64,000 nt of DNA from Caulobacter endophyticus (GTDB lineage: Bacteria > Pseudomonadota > Alphaproteobacteria > Caulobacterales > Caulobacteraceae): contig NZ_JARQWV010000006.1 in the NCBI RefSeq assembly GCF_029543245.1, forward strand, positions 1 to 64,000. Reading direction: 5' to 3'. Shown in pieces: positions 8,365 to 16,481 of the stretch. The stretch's first letter is position 1. Each line of letters begins with the position of its first letter. Made by a program: the position numbers and the translations under genes. The notes beneath the pieces were generated by a model. That model ran no database searches. It was not told the DNA's origin and saw only the letters and a list, made by a program, of their open reading frames with translations.

Positions 8365-9867
8365 TCAGAACGTCGCCTCGAAGGCTTCGAAGTCCTTCTC
8401 CAGCCGCCACTGCATCGCGGCCTTGAGGTTCTTGTTCAGGAACACGTCGCAGGCCGCGCCGGGCTTGGCGCATTCGGCCGCGCCGCGCAGGCTCTTGCCT
8501 GGCAGGAAGGCGTACTCCAGGCTGTCGCGGGCCATGGCCTTGAGGTCGGCGTAGCGCAGGCCGTGCTCGGTGGCGGCGCGGACGTATTCGTTGGTCAGGT
8601 CGATGCGCGAGACGCCCTCGTCGTCGGTCGACAGCACCACCGGCACGCCGGCCTGGCGATAGAGCGACAGCGGGTGGTCGGCGCCCTTGACGCCCAGGAT
8701 GACGTCGTTGCTGGTCAGGTTGATCTCGACGGCGACCTTGTCCCTGGCCATCTGCTTGAGCAGGCCCGGCGCGTCGTGCTCATAGGCGATGTCGACGCCG
8801 TGGCCGATGCGCTTGGCGCCGGCCACCGTCACGGCCTGGCTGATGTGGAAGGTCAGGTCGCGCGGCGGCGTGAGACCCAGGGTCAGCTCGCCGGCGTGCA
8901 GCGCCATCGGAACCTTGGGATAGCGGCCCGACAGGTACTTCATCATCCGCATGTGCAGAGCGTAGTCGCCGAGCGAGACCGGGTGATCCTCGGGATTGAC
9001 GATATTGACCCCGACGAAGCGCGGGTCGGCGTCGACCAGGGCGAAGGCGGCGGCCATCTGGGCGAAGACGAAGCCTGCCGGCTGGGCGCGTTCGACGAAG
9101 GGCTGGAAGCGCACCTCGACCGCGCAGGGGCCGGCGGTCCCGCTGTTCTGCGCGCAGTCCAGGCGCTTGTCGGCTTCGGTGAGGGCCGCGTCCATCTCCT
9201 TGCGCGAGGCCTCGACCATGGCCGGCAGGCCGGGCGCGAAGGCGGCGTAGGTCTTGGCGAAGTCGCCGGTCCAGCGGCCGGCCTCCCGCTCGGCGAAGGC
9301 GCGCATGGCGTTGGGATTGGCCGAGCTCTCGACATAGGAGACGCGGTCCTGGGCGGCGTATTCGCGGGTGACGGCGACCATCGGCCCGATATTGGGCACG
9401 GCGGCGGCGGCGAAGCGCTCGAAGGTCGAGAAGAACTGGTCGTGGCCCGAGGCGGCGGCGTGGTCGGACCCGCGGTCGTAGTTGCGCACCGACAGGCTGT
9501 CGATCACCCGGTTGTAGAGCGCCGGGTCGCGGCGGGCGAGGCCGGCGGCGGGGACGGCGGCCTTGCCGTCGCAAGGACCTCCGATCAGGGCCGGCGGCGT
9601 CGCGGTGGAGACGCAAAGCCCGCCCTCACCCGCCCAGGCGATGAAGTCCTCGGCATAGGGCGCGCCCCACAGGTGGTTGTGCAGGTCGCCGCCCTTGGGC
9701 ATGGCCTGGAGGAAGAGCCGCAGCTTGGCCTTGTCGCCGGCCGCGGCGTCGAAGGCGGCCGATGCGCGCGCCTCTGACGGCGACGGAGCCGCGTGGGCGG
9801 GCAAGAGGGTCAACAGCCCGCCCGCGATCGCCATTCCGCTCGCCAGCCATTTCGTTCGCGCGCGCAT
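8365..9867 (-). CDS. Secreted adenosine deaminase family protein
   Basis: A 500-residue protein with a signal peptide (hydrophobic core ending LLPAHA). Metal-binding and catalytic motifs of the adenosine deaminase superfamily are present: GGDLHNHLWGA near residue 60, MALHAGELT, IGHGVDIAYEHD and STDDEGVSR. It should hydrolytically deaminate adenosine or a related purine nucleoside outside the cytoplasm, with Zn2+ held by the His and Asp residues. It is longer than cytosolic Add (about 340 residues) and closer in length to exported growth-factor-like forms. It stands alone, convergent with GH115 and separated from it by a repeat. Confidence 0.85.
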   Translation of the reverse strand: MRARTKWLASGMAIAGGLLTLLPAHAAPSPSEARASAAFDAAAGDKAKLRLFLQAMPKGGDLHNHLWGAPYAEDFIAWAGEGGLCVSTATPPALIGGPCDGKAAVPAAGLARRDPALYNRVIDSLSVRNYDRGSDHAAASGHDQFFSTFERFAAAAVPNIGPMVAVTREYAAQDRVSYVESSANPNAMRAFAEREAGRWTGDFAKTYAAFAPGLPAMVEASRKEMDAALTEADKRLDCAQNSGTAGPCAVEVRFQPFVERAQPAGFVFAQMAAAFALVDADPRFVGVNIVNPEDHPVSLGDYALHMRMMKYLSGRYPKVPMALHAGELTLGLTPPRDLTFHISQAVTVAGAKRIGHGVDIAYEHDAPGLLKQMARDKVAVEINLTSNDVILGVKGADHPLSLYRQAGVPVVLSTDDEGVSRIDLTNEYVRAATEHGLRYADLKAMARDSLEYAFLPGKSLRGAAECAKPGAACDVFLNKNLKAAMQWRLEKDFEAFEATF

Positions 9868-9960
9868 CGTCCGCCCCCAGATCCTTTCCGCCTACCGACG
9901 ATGATTTGCAGCGTTTGGCAAATCGCGGGCGGCGGAAAGGAGCAGAAGCGGGCCGCTGGT

Positions 9961-10776
9961 TCAGACCTCCAGCAGCGGGAAGCGCTCGGCCGCCTTAGCG
10001 TTGGTGGTCGAGCCTTCCGTCCCGCCCTCGGCCAGGGCCGCGACGCCGATGCCCAGCAGCCAGCCGGTCAGCATCAGGCCAAGGCCGGAGTTGAAGGCCT
10101 CCAGCGCCTCGCGCACCGGCTCCATGCCGGGCTTGGTCAGGTCGAAATCGGCCTGGCCGACGGCGGCGCCGGTGATGCTGCTGGTCCAGCCCGAAGAGGC
10201 GCCGTCGTTCTCGTGGATGACCAGACCGTCGTCATGGGCCGCGTCGAGCGCATAGCCGTTGCCGCCGAGAGTGACCGAGAAGTCGCCCTTGGTCTGCTCG
10301 CTGACCCCGTCGATGACGATGGCCTGGTCGCCGCGCGTGACCACCACCTGCTCGGCGTAGGTCATGTTGTTCCACTTGGAGGTCTCGGTGTTGATCGTGA
10401 TCTTCGTGCCGTTCTCGAGCTGGAAGGTCGTGGTTCCCCAGAAGTCGCCGACGTGCTCGCCGTTGTAGCTGAAGTGCGGGTCGCCCCAGACGCGGGTGGC
10501 GTTGCCGTCGGCGTCGCGGACGACGATCTCAGAACTGGCTTCGTTGATCGACAGGGTATAGCCGTCGCCGATGTCGATCTCGGCCTTGCCCTCGCCGGGC
10601 ATGCTGGCGGTGAACGGCTGCTGGGCGGGCGCGGGCTGGAACAGCCCGGCGACCATGGCCCCGAGCGTGAACTGCATGGCGCTGAAGGTCTTCAGCGACT
10701 GGCCCAGGCCCGCCCCCACGCCGGTGAGGATCGCCGCGTTGAGCGCCGTGTTCAAGGCGCCGTTGATGGTGGTCAT
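9961..10776 (-). CDS. DUF1521 (metal-inducible autocleavage-type) putative T3SS cargo
   Basis: A 271-residue protein without a signal peptide. The N-terminus (about 1-50) is Ala/Gly-rich and amphipathic. A DUF1521-like domain follows, with GEAxIDIGDGYTLxI-type and RVWGDPHFSYNGE segments. In the Bradyrhizobium T3SS effectors NopE1 and NopE2 this domain autocleaves within a GD-PH motif when metal ions bind; GDPH is conserved here at residues 98-101. The C-terminal 60 residues include a glycine-rich hydrophobic helix. The ATG at 10776 is chosen for its TAGGAG site 4 bp upstream; an upstream in-frame extension has no such support. A T3SS cargo palindrome lies 97 bp upstream. No immunity-like gene is seen beside it. 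Confidence 0.75.
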   Translation of the reverse strand: MTTINGALNTALNAAILTGVGAGLGQSLKTFSAMQFTLGAMVAGLFQPAPAQQPFTASMPGEGKAEIDIGDGYTLSINEASSEIVVRDADGNATRVWGDPHFSYNGEHVGDFWGTTTFQLENGTKITINTETSKWNNMTYAEQVVVTRGDQAIVIDGVSEQTKGDFSVTLGGNGYALDAAHDDGLVIHENDGASSGWTSSITGAAVGQADFDLTKPGMEPVREALEAFNSGLGLMLTGWLLGIGVAALAEGGTEGSTTNAKAAERFPLLEV

Positions 10777-10849
10777 CGCTCCTACCCCTGCTCGATCGGA
10801 CGGCCGCGGTGCGCGGCCTGCGACGAAAGGTGGCGCCAAGCGGGGCGGT

Positions 10850-10888
10850 CCAGATAGCTGGGGCGTATCCCATCAGGGAAAACCCTAG
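10850..10888 (-). promoter_or_regulatory. T3SS cargo box 1 (upstream of the DUF1521 gene)
   Basis: Read on the minus strand, CTAGGGTTTTCCCTGA (10888-10873) is followed 13 nt after the CCCT by CCAGCTATC. The same two-part arrangement occurs at 35375 and, more loosely, at 29348. The palindrome core lies about 97 bp before the ATG at 10776. It belongs to a family of six sites in this window. Confidence 0.65.
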
Positions 10889-10901
10889 GTCGTCATGAGG
10901 T

Positions 10902-11027
10902 CCTTCTCCCCTTGCGGGAGAAGGTGGCGGCCGAAGGCCGACGGATGAGGGGTCGCGCGGACGGTTCCGAGAGACCCCTCACCCGACCTCGCTCCGCGAG
11001 GCCACCCTCTCCCGCAGGGGGAGAGGG
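10902..11027. repeat. Intergenic palindromic repeat, copy B
   Basis: It has the same design as copy A: a CCTTCTCCCC...GGGAGAAGG hairpin at the left end, GGATGAGGGG and CCCCTCACCC internal segments, and a CCCTCTCCC...GGGAGAGGG hairpin ending 2 bp before the sctT stop codon. It probably provides the 3' end structure of the sctQRST-containing transcript and separates it from the DUF1521 promoter. Confidence 0.75.
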
Positions 11028-11028
11028 A

Positions 11029-11832
11029 TCAGGGTTTCCCGTCCAGCCCCCGCAGCACCTCCAGGATCACCGTCGGCCGGGCGCCGATCTCGTTGAGCAG
11101 CAGCTGGACGAGGCCGGTCAGCATGGCCAGGACCACCGCCGTTGCGATCCACGACTTGATGGCCAGGCCCAGCGAGAAGACGTTGAGCTGCGGGGCGTAG
11201 CGGTTGATCAGGCCAAGGCCGCCGTCGACGAGGTAGAGGACGATCAGCGCCGGGGTCGCCAGCATCACGGCCATGACCATCAGCCGCGAGAACTCGCCCT
11301 CGAACAGCGACAGGCTGCGCAAGGAAAGGACCGGGGTCAGGCTGCCGATCGGCCACACCGCGTAGCTGTCGAGGATCACCCCGACCATCAGCAGGAGGCC
11401 GCCGCTGAACATGAAGACGAAGTTGGCCAGGCGGCTGAGGAACTCGCCGGTCAGCGAGGTCTGGTGGCCGCTAAGGGGGTCGACGACCTGAGCGATGGTG
11501 GCGCCGACCTTGGCGTCGATGATCTGGCCGGCGGCTTCCAGGGCCCACAGCATAGTCCCGAAGAAGAAGCCGATGACCAGGCCGACCAAGGCCTCCTTGG
11601 CGAAGATCATGATCCACTGGACCGTCGGCAGCTCCATCTGGGCCAGTTGGGGCTGCAAGGTGATGACGATGATCCCGAAGGCCAGGAAGATCGAGTTGCG
11701 CACCAGGGCCGGCACGGTCTCGGGGGACAGCAGCGGCAGCAGCATGAAGGCGGCCGCCACCCGGGTCGCGCCGACGGCCAGGATCAGGGTGTTCTCGAAG
11801 ATCGCCCCGAGCCAGTCGGGGGCTCCAGTCAT
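11029..11832 (-). CDS. sctT: T3SS export apparatus protein SctT
   Basis: A 267-residue polytopic membrane protein of the SctT/FliR (YscT, SpaR) family, with about six hydrophobic segments and the LAFGIIVITLQPQLA and FFFGTMLWALEAAGQIID regions typical of the family. SctT caps the SctR5-SctS4-SctT1 export gate in the inner membrane. Its start overlaps the sctS stop by 4 bp, giving the conserved order R-S-T. It is the last gene of the minus-strand operon. The operon holds no flagellar basal-body genes, which supports a virulence-type rather than flagellar assignment. Confidence 0.92.
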   Translation of the reverse strand: MTGAPDWLGAIFENTLILAVGATRVAAAFMLLPLLSPETVPALVRNSIFLAFGIIVITLQPQLAQMELPTVQWIMIFAKEALVGLVIGFFFGTMLWALEAAGQIIDAKVGATIAQVVDPLSGHQTSLTGEFLSRLANFVFMFSGGLLLMVGVILDSYAVWPIGSLTPVLSLRSLSLFEGEFSRLMVMAVMLATPALIVLYLVDGGLGLINRYAPQLNVFSLGLAIKSWIATAVVLAMLTGLVQLLLNEIGARPTVILEVLRGLDGKP

Positions 11833-12101
11833 CTGCGGACCATGGCCGGGAATTCGGTGAACACCCGGTCGCCGAAGCGATAGAGCGTGCCGCCCAGCAG
11901 GCTGGCGGTGACGAAGATCGTCAGCACGATGGCGAAGAACTTGGCCGCGTACTGCAGGGTCTGCTCCTGCAGCTGGGTGGCCGACTGGATGACCGCCACG
12001 AAGAGCCCCACCAGCGAGGCGGCGACGATCGGCGGGGCCGACAGGATCAGCACCAGCCAGAGGGCCTGGTTGACGAGTTCGATGGCCTGGGCGTTCAGCA
12101 T
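11829..12101 (-). CDS. sctS: T3SS export apparatus protein SctS
   Basis: A 90-residue protein, the standard SctS/FliQ length, with two transmembrane helices (about residues 15-40 and 50-75). The connecting segment ATQLQEQTLQYAAKF matches the family's conserved T-Q-I-Q-E-Q-T pattern. It packs around SctR and SctT in the export gate. It overlaps sctT by 4 bp and lies 13 bp after sctR. Confidence 0.93.
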   Translation of the reverse strand: MLNAQAIELVNQALWLVLILSAPPIVAASLVGLFVAVIQSATQLQEQTLQYAAKFFAIVLTIFVTASLLGGTLYRFGDRVFTEFPAMVRR

Positions 12102-12114
12102 GACGCAGCTCCCG

Positions 12115-12777
12115 TCACGTGTAGGACAGCACGAGGCCGTGCGAGAGCTTCACCCAGCCGTCGATCAGCACGAACAGCAGGAGCTTGAACGGCAATGACA
12201 CCGTCGTCGGCGACAGCATCATCATGCCCATGGCCAGCAGGATGTTGGAGACCACGAGATCGATGATCAGGAACGGCAGGAAGATCAAAAAGCCGATCTG
12301 GAAGGCCGCTGCCAGCTCCGACACGGTGAAGGCCGGGACGACGACGATGAAGTCGCGCTGGGTCAGGGCGCGGGCCTTTTCCGGGCCGTTGATGCGCTGG
12401 GCGGTCTTCAGGAAGAAGGCGCGCTCGCGGGGCGTCGAGTGCTTGATCAGGAACTCGCGCAGCGGCTCCTTGGCCTTGTCGGCATAGGTGAACAGGGCCT
12501 GGGTGTCGCTGCTGACGGCGGCGATCGGCTTGATGTCCTGGTTGGCGGCGGCCATCTGCTGGCCGACCGGATACATGACGTAGAGGGTCAGGATCAGGGC
12601 CAGGCCGTTGAGCACGATGTTGGGCGGCACCTGCTGGAGGCCCAGGGCATTGCGCAGCAGGCTCAGCGTGACGACGATCTTGGTGAACGAGGTGACCATC
12701 ACCGCCACGAACGGCGCCAGCGCCAGCAGGATGACGGTGATGAGGGCCGAGCCGGGCGAGAATTGCGTCAGGTCCAT
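12115..12777 (-). CDS. sctR: T3SS export apparatus protein SctR
   Basis: A 220-residue SctR/FliP family protein with four hydrophobic segments. The signature TSFTKIVVTLSLLRNALGLQ lies near residues 30-50, and the C-terminal MGMMMLSPTTVSLPFKLLLF region is typical of the family. Five copies form the core of the export gate. There is no cleavable signal peptide, unlike many FliP proteins, consistent with the non-flagellar branch. The gene follows sctQ with 6 bp between. Confidence 0.94.
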   Translation of the reverse strand: MDLTQFSPGSALITVILLALAPFVAVMVTSFTKIVVTLSLLRNALGLQQVPPNIVLNGLALILTLYVMYPVGQQMAAANQDIKPIAAVSSDTQALFTYADKAKEPLREFLIKHSTPRERAFFLKTAQRINGPEKARALTQRDFIVVVPAFTVSELAAAFQIGFLIFLPFLIIDLVVSNILLAMGMMMLSPTTVSLPFKLLLFVLIDGWVKLSHGLVLSYT

Positions 12778-12783
12778 CTGCGC

Positions 12784-13782
12784 TCAGCCCTCGCCGCCTA
12801 TGGTCTCGACCAGCACGCCCCAGGCCCCGCCGACGGGGACAAGGCGGCCGCGGGCGATGGCGCGGTCGCCGGCCAGCAGCACGACGGGAGCGTCCTCGCG
12901 CGGGCCGGCCAGCACGACGGTCGAGCCGGGGCGCAGGCCCGCCAACTCCGACAGCGGCAGGCTGGCCTCGCCCAGCAGCACCTTCAGCGGCACGGGCAGG
13001 TCGGCAGGGGCGACCGGGGCGGCGTCGGGAGCGGCGTCTTCGGTCGGGGCGACGGCGATGTCGAGCGGCGGGGACATGGCGCTCTCCTCGATGGCGTTGA
13101 GCGTGAAGCGACGATGGGAAAGCTCGAACCGCCCGACAAGGCGGCGGTCGAACAGGGTCAGGGCGGCGAGACCCGGGCGGCTGGCCGACAGCGGGGTCAG
13201 CACGATGTCGCCCGGCCGCAGAGCGGCGGCCGTCTGGGCCGGCAGCTCGGGCCCGTCCAGCACCAGCGGTCCGGTCGCGGGGACGGCCAGATGCGCACCG
13301 GGGGCCCAGGGGTCGAAGATCGGCTGCGGCCAGGCGCGGGCGACTTCGGGATCAACGGCCAGCACTAGTCGGGCGAAGGGCGCGCTGTCCTGGGCCTCGA
13401 CCACGATCGACAGGGCCAGCAGGCCGTCGGGCGCATCGGCCTCGACGCCCAGGGGCGACAGGCTTTCGGTGGTCGCCGCCTCGATGGCGGCCAGGACCGG
13501 CTCGATCCGGTCGAGGGCGACCAGCAGCTCGGCGTCGTCGGCCGACGCGAAGGCGGCCCCGGACAGGTCTCGGATGGCCAGGCGAAGGCTCGGCTCGTCC
13601 TCGCCGAACAGGATCCACGGCCCGGCGCCGACCTCGGCGTCGAGGGCGACGCGGGTGACGAGGCCGGGCGCGCGCAGGGCGGCCAGCACCGCCAGGGCGT
13701 GGTTGCGGGCGACGAGATCGGAAAGATCGGCGGCGGCGGGCGATGCGCCCTCCCCGGCCTGGAGGTCGAGGGAGGCGGTCAT
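12784..13782 (-). CDS. sctQ: T3SS cytoplasmic sorting platform protein SctQ
   Basis: A 332-residue protein whose C-terminal 75 residues (VPLKVLLGEASLPLSELAGL...) form a SpoA/SURF domain as in YscQ, HrcQ and FliN. The rest is a variable N-terminal region with a second, weaker SpoA-like segment around residues 150-215. SctQ forms pods beneath the injectisome with SctK, SctL and SctN. An internal start producing a SpoA-only SctQ-C form is known for some relatives, but no clear internal ribosome-binding site was established here. It overlaps the response-regulator gene by 4 bp, so apparatus and regulator are co-translated. Confidence 0.85.
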   Translation of the reverse strand: MTASLDLQAGEGASPAAADLSDLVARNHALAVLAALRAPGLVTRVALDAEVGAGPWILFGEDEPSLRLAIRDLSGAAFASADDAELLVALDRIEPVLAAIEAATTESLSPLGVEADAPDGLLALSIVVEAQDSAPFARLVLAVDPEVARAWPQPIFDPWAPGAHLAVPATGPLVLDGPELPAQTAAALRPGDIVLTPLSASRPGLAALTLFDRRLVGRFELSHRRFTLNAIEESAMSPPLDIAVAPTEDAAPDAAPVAPADLPVPLKVLLGEASLPLSELAGLRPGSTVVLAGPREDAPVVLLAGDRAIARGRLVPVGGAWGVLVETIGGEG

Positions 13783-14423
13783 GCGTCGTCGTCCACGGTT
13801 CCGGTGACGGCCATGCGCACCAGCCGGGTCAGGCTGGTCGCCTCCATCTTGGTCATGATCCGCGAGCGGTGCAGCTCGACGGTCTTGGGGCTGATGCCGA
13901 GATCGTAGGCGATGACCTTGTTGACCTTGCCGGCCACCACCAGGGCCATGACCTCGCGCTCGCGCTCGGTGAGACCGGCGAGGCGGCGGGCATAGGCCTC
14001 CTGGCCGGGCGTCTGGGCAGGCCGGGCCTGGGCGAAGGCGCGTTCGAGGGCGGCTTCCAGCGCGGCCTCCTGGAACGGCTTTTCCAGGAAGGTGATCGCG
14101 CCCTTCTGCATGGCCTCGACCGCCAGGGGCACGTCGCCGTGGCCGGTCATGAAGATCACCGGCCGCTCGCAGCCCCGGGCCTTCAGCGCATCAAGCAGTT
14201 CCAGGCCCGACATGTCGGGCATGCGCACGTCGAGCAGCAGGCAGGCGTCGGGCGGCGGATCGCCGGCGTCGAGGAAGGCCCGGGCGCCGTCGAAGGTGGA
14301 GACGGCGTAGCCCAGACTTTCCAGCCACCAGGCGGCGGACTGACGAAACTCGCCGTGGTCGTCGACCAGGCAGACCGCGCCCAGGGCGCTGGGCTCGGGT
14401 GTCGATGCAGAGGGGGTGGTCAT
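13779..14423 (-). CDS. FixJ/NarL-family response regulator of the T3SS cluster
   Basis: A 214-residue two-domain regulator. A receiver domain (residues 15-130) has the phospho-acceptor Asp in LLLDVRMPDMSG and the conserved Lys in FLEKPF. A LuxR-type helix-turn-helix follows from about residue 150 (LTEREREVMALVVAGKVNK...SPKTVELHR). Proteins of this class dimerise on palindromic DNA when phosphorylated. It lies between sctQ and a histidine kinase, overlapping both by 4 bp. It is the best local candidate to bind the CTAGGG-N4-CCCTAG boxes before the cargo genes, by analogy with TtsI and its tts boxes in rhizobial T3SS; that link is inferred. Confidence 0.85.
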   Translation of the reverse strand: MTTPSASTPEPSALGAVCLVDDHGEFRQSAAWWLESLGYAVSTFDGARAFLDAGDPPPDACLLLDVRMPDMSGLELLDALKARGCERPVIFMTGHGDVPLAVEAMQKGAITFLEKPFQEAALEAALERAFAQARPAQTPGQEAYARRLAGLTEREREVMALVVAGKVNKVIAYDLGISPKTVELHRSRIMTKMEATSLTRLVRMAVTGTVDDDA

Positions 14424-15481
14424 GGCTCCTCCTGGCGCGCCGCGGGCAGCGCGATGTGGAATACGGTCCCCCCCTCGGGATCCGGGGCGTGCCAGAGACG
14501 CCCGCGATGCAGTTCGACGATGGATCGGCAGATGCCTAAGCCCACGCCCATGCCGCCGGGCTTGGTCGAGAAGAACGGCGAGAACATCCGCCCCTCCGCG
14601 CCGGCCTCGACGCCCGGGCCGCTGTCGGCGACGGTCAGCTCGATCATGCGATCGCTGCCGTCCATGGGCGCGGCGGCGATGGTCAGGCGGCGGGGCCCGG
14701 GTCGGCCACGCATGGCGTCCAGGCCGTTGCGGGCGAGGTTGACCAGCACCTGCTGGATCATCACCGCGTCGCCCATCACCAGTGGCAGGGTCGAAAACTG
14801 GGCGCGGGCGACGACCTTGTCGCGGGCGATCTCCCAGTCGAGCAAGTCAAGGGTGGCGCGCACCAGCCGGGGCAGGTCCAGCGGCTCGACCTGGGGCTGG
14901 CGCTGCTCGACGAAGGAGCGCATGCGCTGGATGACGCCCGACGCGTAGAGCGCCTGCTCGGCGGCGCGATCCAGCGCCTCGACGCCTTCTTCCGTCGACA
15001 GCGCCCCGCGTGACAGCCGGGCCTTCAAGCCCCGCGCGATGTTGGCGATCGAGCCGATCGGCTGGTTCAGTTCGTGGGCGATCATGGTCGCCATCTCGCC
15101 CACCGACATGACACGCGAGGTCAGGAGCAGGCGCTCGCGGTCGGCGAGGCGCCGACCTTCCGCCTCCTGGCGTTCGGCGGCGCTGGACAGGATCAGGCAG
15201 ATCCGGCCGTCGCCGTGCGCGGCCCGGGCCTCGAAGGCTTGGCCGTCGAGCTCCAGTGGAAAGAGACCGCCCTCGCCGCGCCGCGCCGCCTCGACCGCCG
15301 CCAGCAGGCCGCCGGCCGGGACCTGGCCGGGGCGCAGTTCGGGGGTCAGCCGCGCGAAGGCCGGCGAGCGCCAGGCCAGGCGCGGCGCGGCGGCGTCCTC
15401 GAAGGCGGCGACGGCCAGGCCCAGGACGTCCAGCGCCTCGGCCTCGGGCGATTGCGACAGGAGCGCGGCCAGGCCCGTCAT
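14420..15481 (-). CDS. Soluble sensor histidine kinase, FixL-like
   Basis: A 353-residue kinase with no transmembrane segments, hence cytoplasmic. Residues 1-115 form a PAS-like sensor. The HisKA H-box is MIAHELNQPIGSI, followed by an HATPase domain with N-box NLARNGLDA, G1 box DSGPGV and the F/G2 region FFSTKPGGMGVGLG. The ATG at 15481 is preferred over a GTG at 15490, which would leave only 7 bp to the adjacent palindrome. No haem-binding residue could be assigned in the PAS domain, so the signal is unknown. It overlaps the response-regulator gene and should be its cognate kinase. Confidence 0.85.
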   Translation of the reverse strand: MTGLAALLSQSPEAEALDVLGLAVAAFEDAAAPRLAWRSPAFARLTPELRPGQVPAGGLLAAVEAARRGEGGLFPLELDGQAFEARAAHGDGRICLILSSAAERQEAEGRRLADRERLLLTSRVMSVGEMATMIAHELNQPIGSIANIARGLKARLSRGALSTEEGVEALDRAAEQALYASGVIQRMRSFVEQRQPQVEPLDLPRLVRATLDLLDWEIARDKVVARAQFSTLPLVMGDAVMIQQVLVNLARNGLDAMRGRPGPRRLTIAAAPMDGSDRMIELTVADSGPGVEAGAEGRMFSPFFSTKPGGMGVGLGICRSIVELHRGRLWHAPDPEGGTVFHIALPAARQEEP

Positions 15482-15497
15482 GCGACACACTGGCCAG

Positions 15498-15513
15498 CTA
15501 GGGAAAACCCGAC
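15498..15513 (+). promoter_or_regulatory. T3SS cargo box 2
   Basis: CTAGGGAAAACCCGAC, 49 bp before the ATG at 15562. It also lies just upstream of the divergent kinase-regulator-sctQRST operon, so it could serve autoregulation. The right half site is degenerate (CCCGAC instead of CCCTAG). Confidence 0.6.
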
Positions 15514-15561
15514 TGGCGGGCGCGCGTTGTCTTTCGTATCGAGAGACTGAAGGAGCTTGCC

Positions 15562-15792
15562 ATGTCCGCCAGCCGTATCGACGCCCCGTCCGTCTCCGGC
15601 GTCTGGAGCCACGGTCTTTCCGGGATTTCCCCGGCCGGCGAGCCCTCGCGCGCCCAGGTTTTCGGCGACTTTTCCGGCTTCTCGCGCCATGACGGCCGCA
15701 TCGGCCTTTCGGGCGCCTCGCGCGATCTGGACGACACCGCCCGCGCCGTGGCCGACCGCCTGACCGACACCCGCGACAACGGCCTGTTCTGA
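15562..15792 (+). CDS. Small box-controlled T3SS-associated protein, unknown function
   Basis: A 76-residue protein rich in Ser, Gly and Asp, without a signal peptide or transmembrane helix. It is preceded by AAGGAG 7 bp before the ATG and by a cargo box. The C-terminal half contains a short helix-forming stretch (DLDDTARAVADRLTD). I do not recognise the family. Its promoter, size and Ser-rich N-terminus suggest a small secreted substrate or a chaperone-like partner of the gene 15 bp downstream. It does not align with needle-protein features; a better needle candidate is at 21452. Confidence 0.6.
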   Translation: MSASRIDAPSVSGVWSHGLSGISPAGEPSRAQVFGDFSGFSRHDGRIGLSGASRDLDDTARAVADRLTDTRDNGLF

Positions 15793-15807
15793 GGCTAGCT
15801 TTCCGGC

Positions 15808-16467
15808 GTGAACGCCGACCGCATCCTCAAGTCCGAGCCCGACTGGTTCGGCGCCGCCCAGGCGCTGGTAGAGGGCCTGCGGGGCCAGCCGACCCTGGAC
15901 CGCCGCGTCGATGTGCTGGAGCGCGTCTGCACCGACCTGGGCGATGCGCTGTATCCCGGCTTCGCCAAGCTCTTGGCGGCAGTCGCCCATTTCGGCGAGC
16001 CGGAGGTCAAGGCGCTGGTCGCCGATGCGCTGGCCCAGGCCCTGCTGACCGCCCGCCTGCCCGCCGCGCGCGTGCCGGCCTGGGGCGCGGGCGGGTTCTC
16101 CGGATTGGGCGGCGGCCCCTTGCTCAGCAACAGCCGCAAGGTCGGGCCGTTGGAGTTCCTGTGCGTCTGGCTGGTGCGCGACATCGCCGACGCGCCGCTG
16201 GACGCCGAGGCCTTCGAGACGGCCGCGACCTACCTGCTGGACCTGGTCAGCGCCTCGCCCAAGGCGAGCGCGCTCTACATCGACAAGCTGCGCGCCGACG
16301 CGGCCGACCCGACCGAGGGCCTGCACAACGCCCAGAGCCGCCGGCTGATCGAGGTGCTGGCCGAGCGCTGGGCCGCCGGTGATCCGCCCGCCGAGGTGGC
16401 CCGGGCGGTGGCCAGAGCGGCGGAGGCCGATCAGGGCGTTGGGCGGTTCGGGCTGCCGTTCAGATAG
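15808..16467 (+). CDS. Helical protein of unknown function in the T3SS locus
   Basis: A 219-residue, mostly alpha-helical, soluble protein beginning at GTG. It lies 15 bp after the small gene at 15562 and would be co-transcribed with it from cargo box 2. Residues about 90-115 form a Gly-rich loop between two helical halves. No signal peptide is seen. The helical composition is compatible with a chaperone, an immunity protein or a gatekeeper-like regulator, but no motif identifies it. It is convergent with the sctP end of the main operon. Confidence 0.6.
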   Translation: MNADRILKSEPDWFGAAQALVEGLRGQPTLDRRVDVLERVCTDLGDALYPGFAKLLAAVAHFGEPEVKALVADALAQALLTARLPAARVPAWGAGGFSGLGGGPLLSNSRKVGPLEFLCVWLVRDIADAPLDAEAFETAATYLLDLVSASPKASALYIDKLRADAADPTEGLHNAQSRRLIEVLAERWAAGDPPAEVARAVARAAEADQGVGRFGLPFR

Positions 16468-16481
16468 GGCCTCCCCATTGA

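Noticed and set aside
8365..9867. The secreted adenosine deaminase as a T3SS effector
   Set aside because: It has a normal signal peptide, no cargo box, and is separated from the locus by its own gap.
15562..15792. The 76-residue protein as the needle subunit
   Set aside because: It lacks the C-terminal helix pattern of needle proteins. The gene at 21452 has both the pattern and the canonical position.
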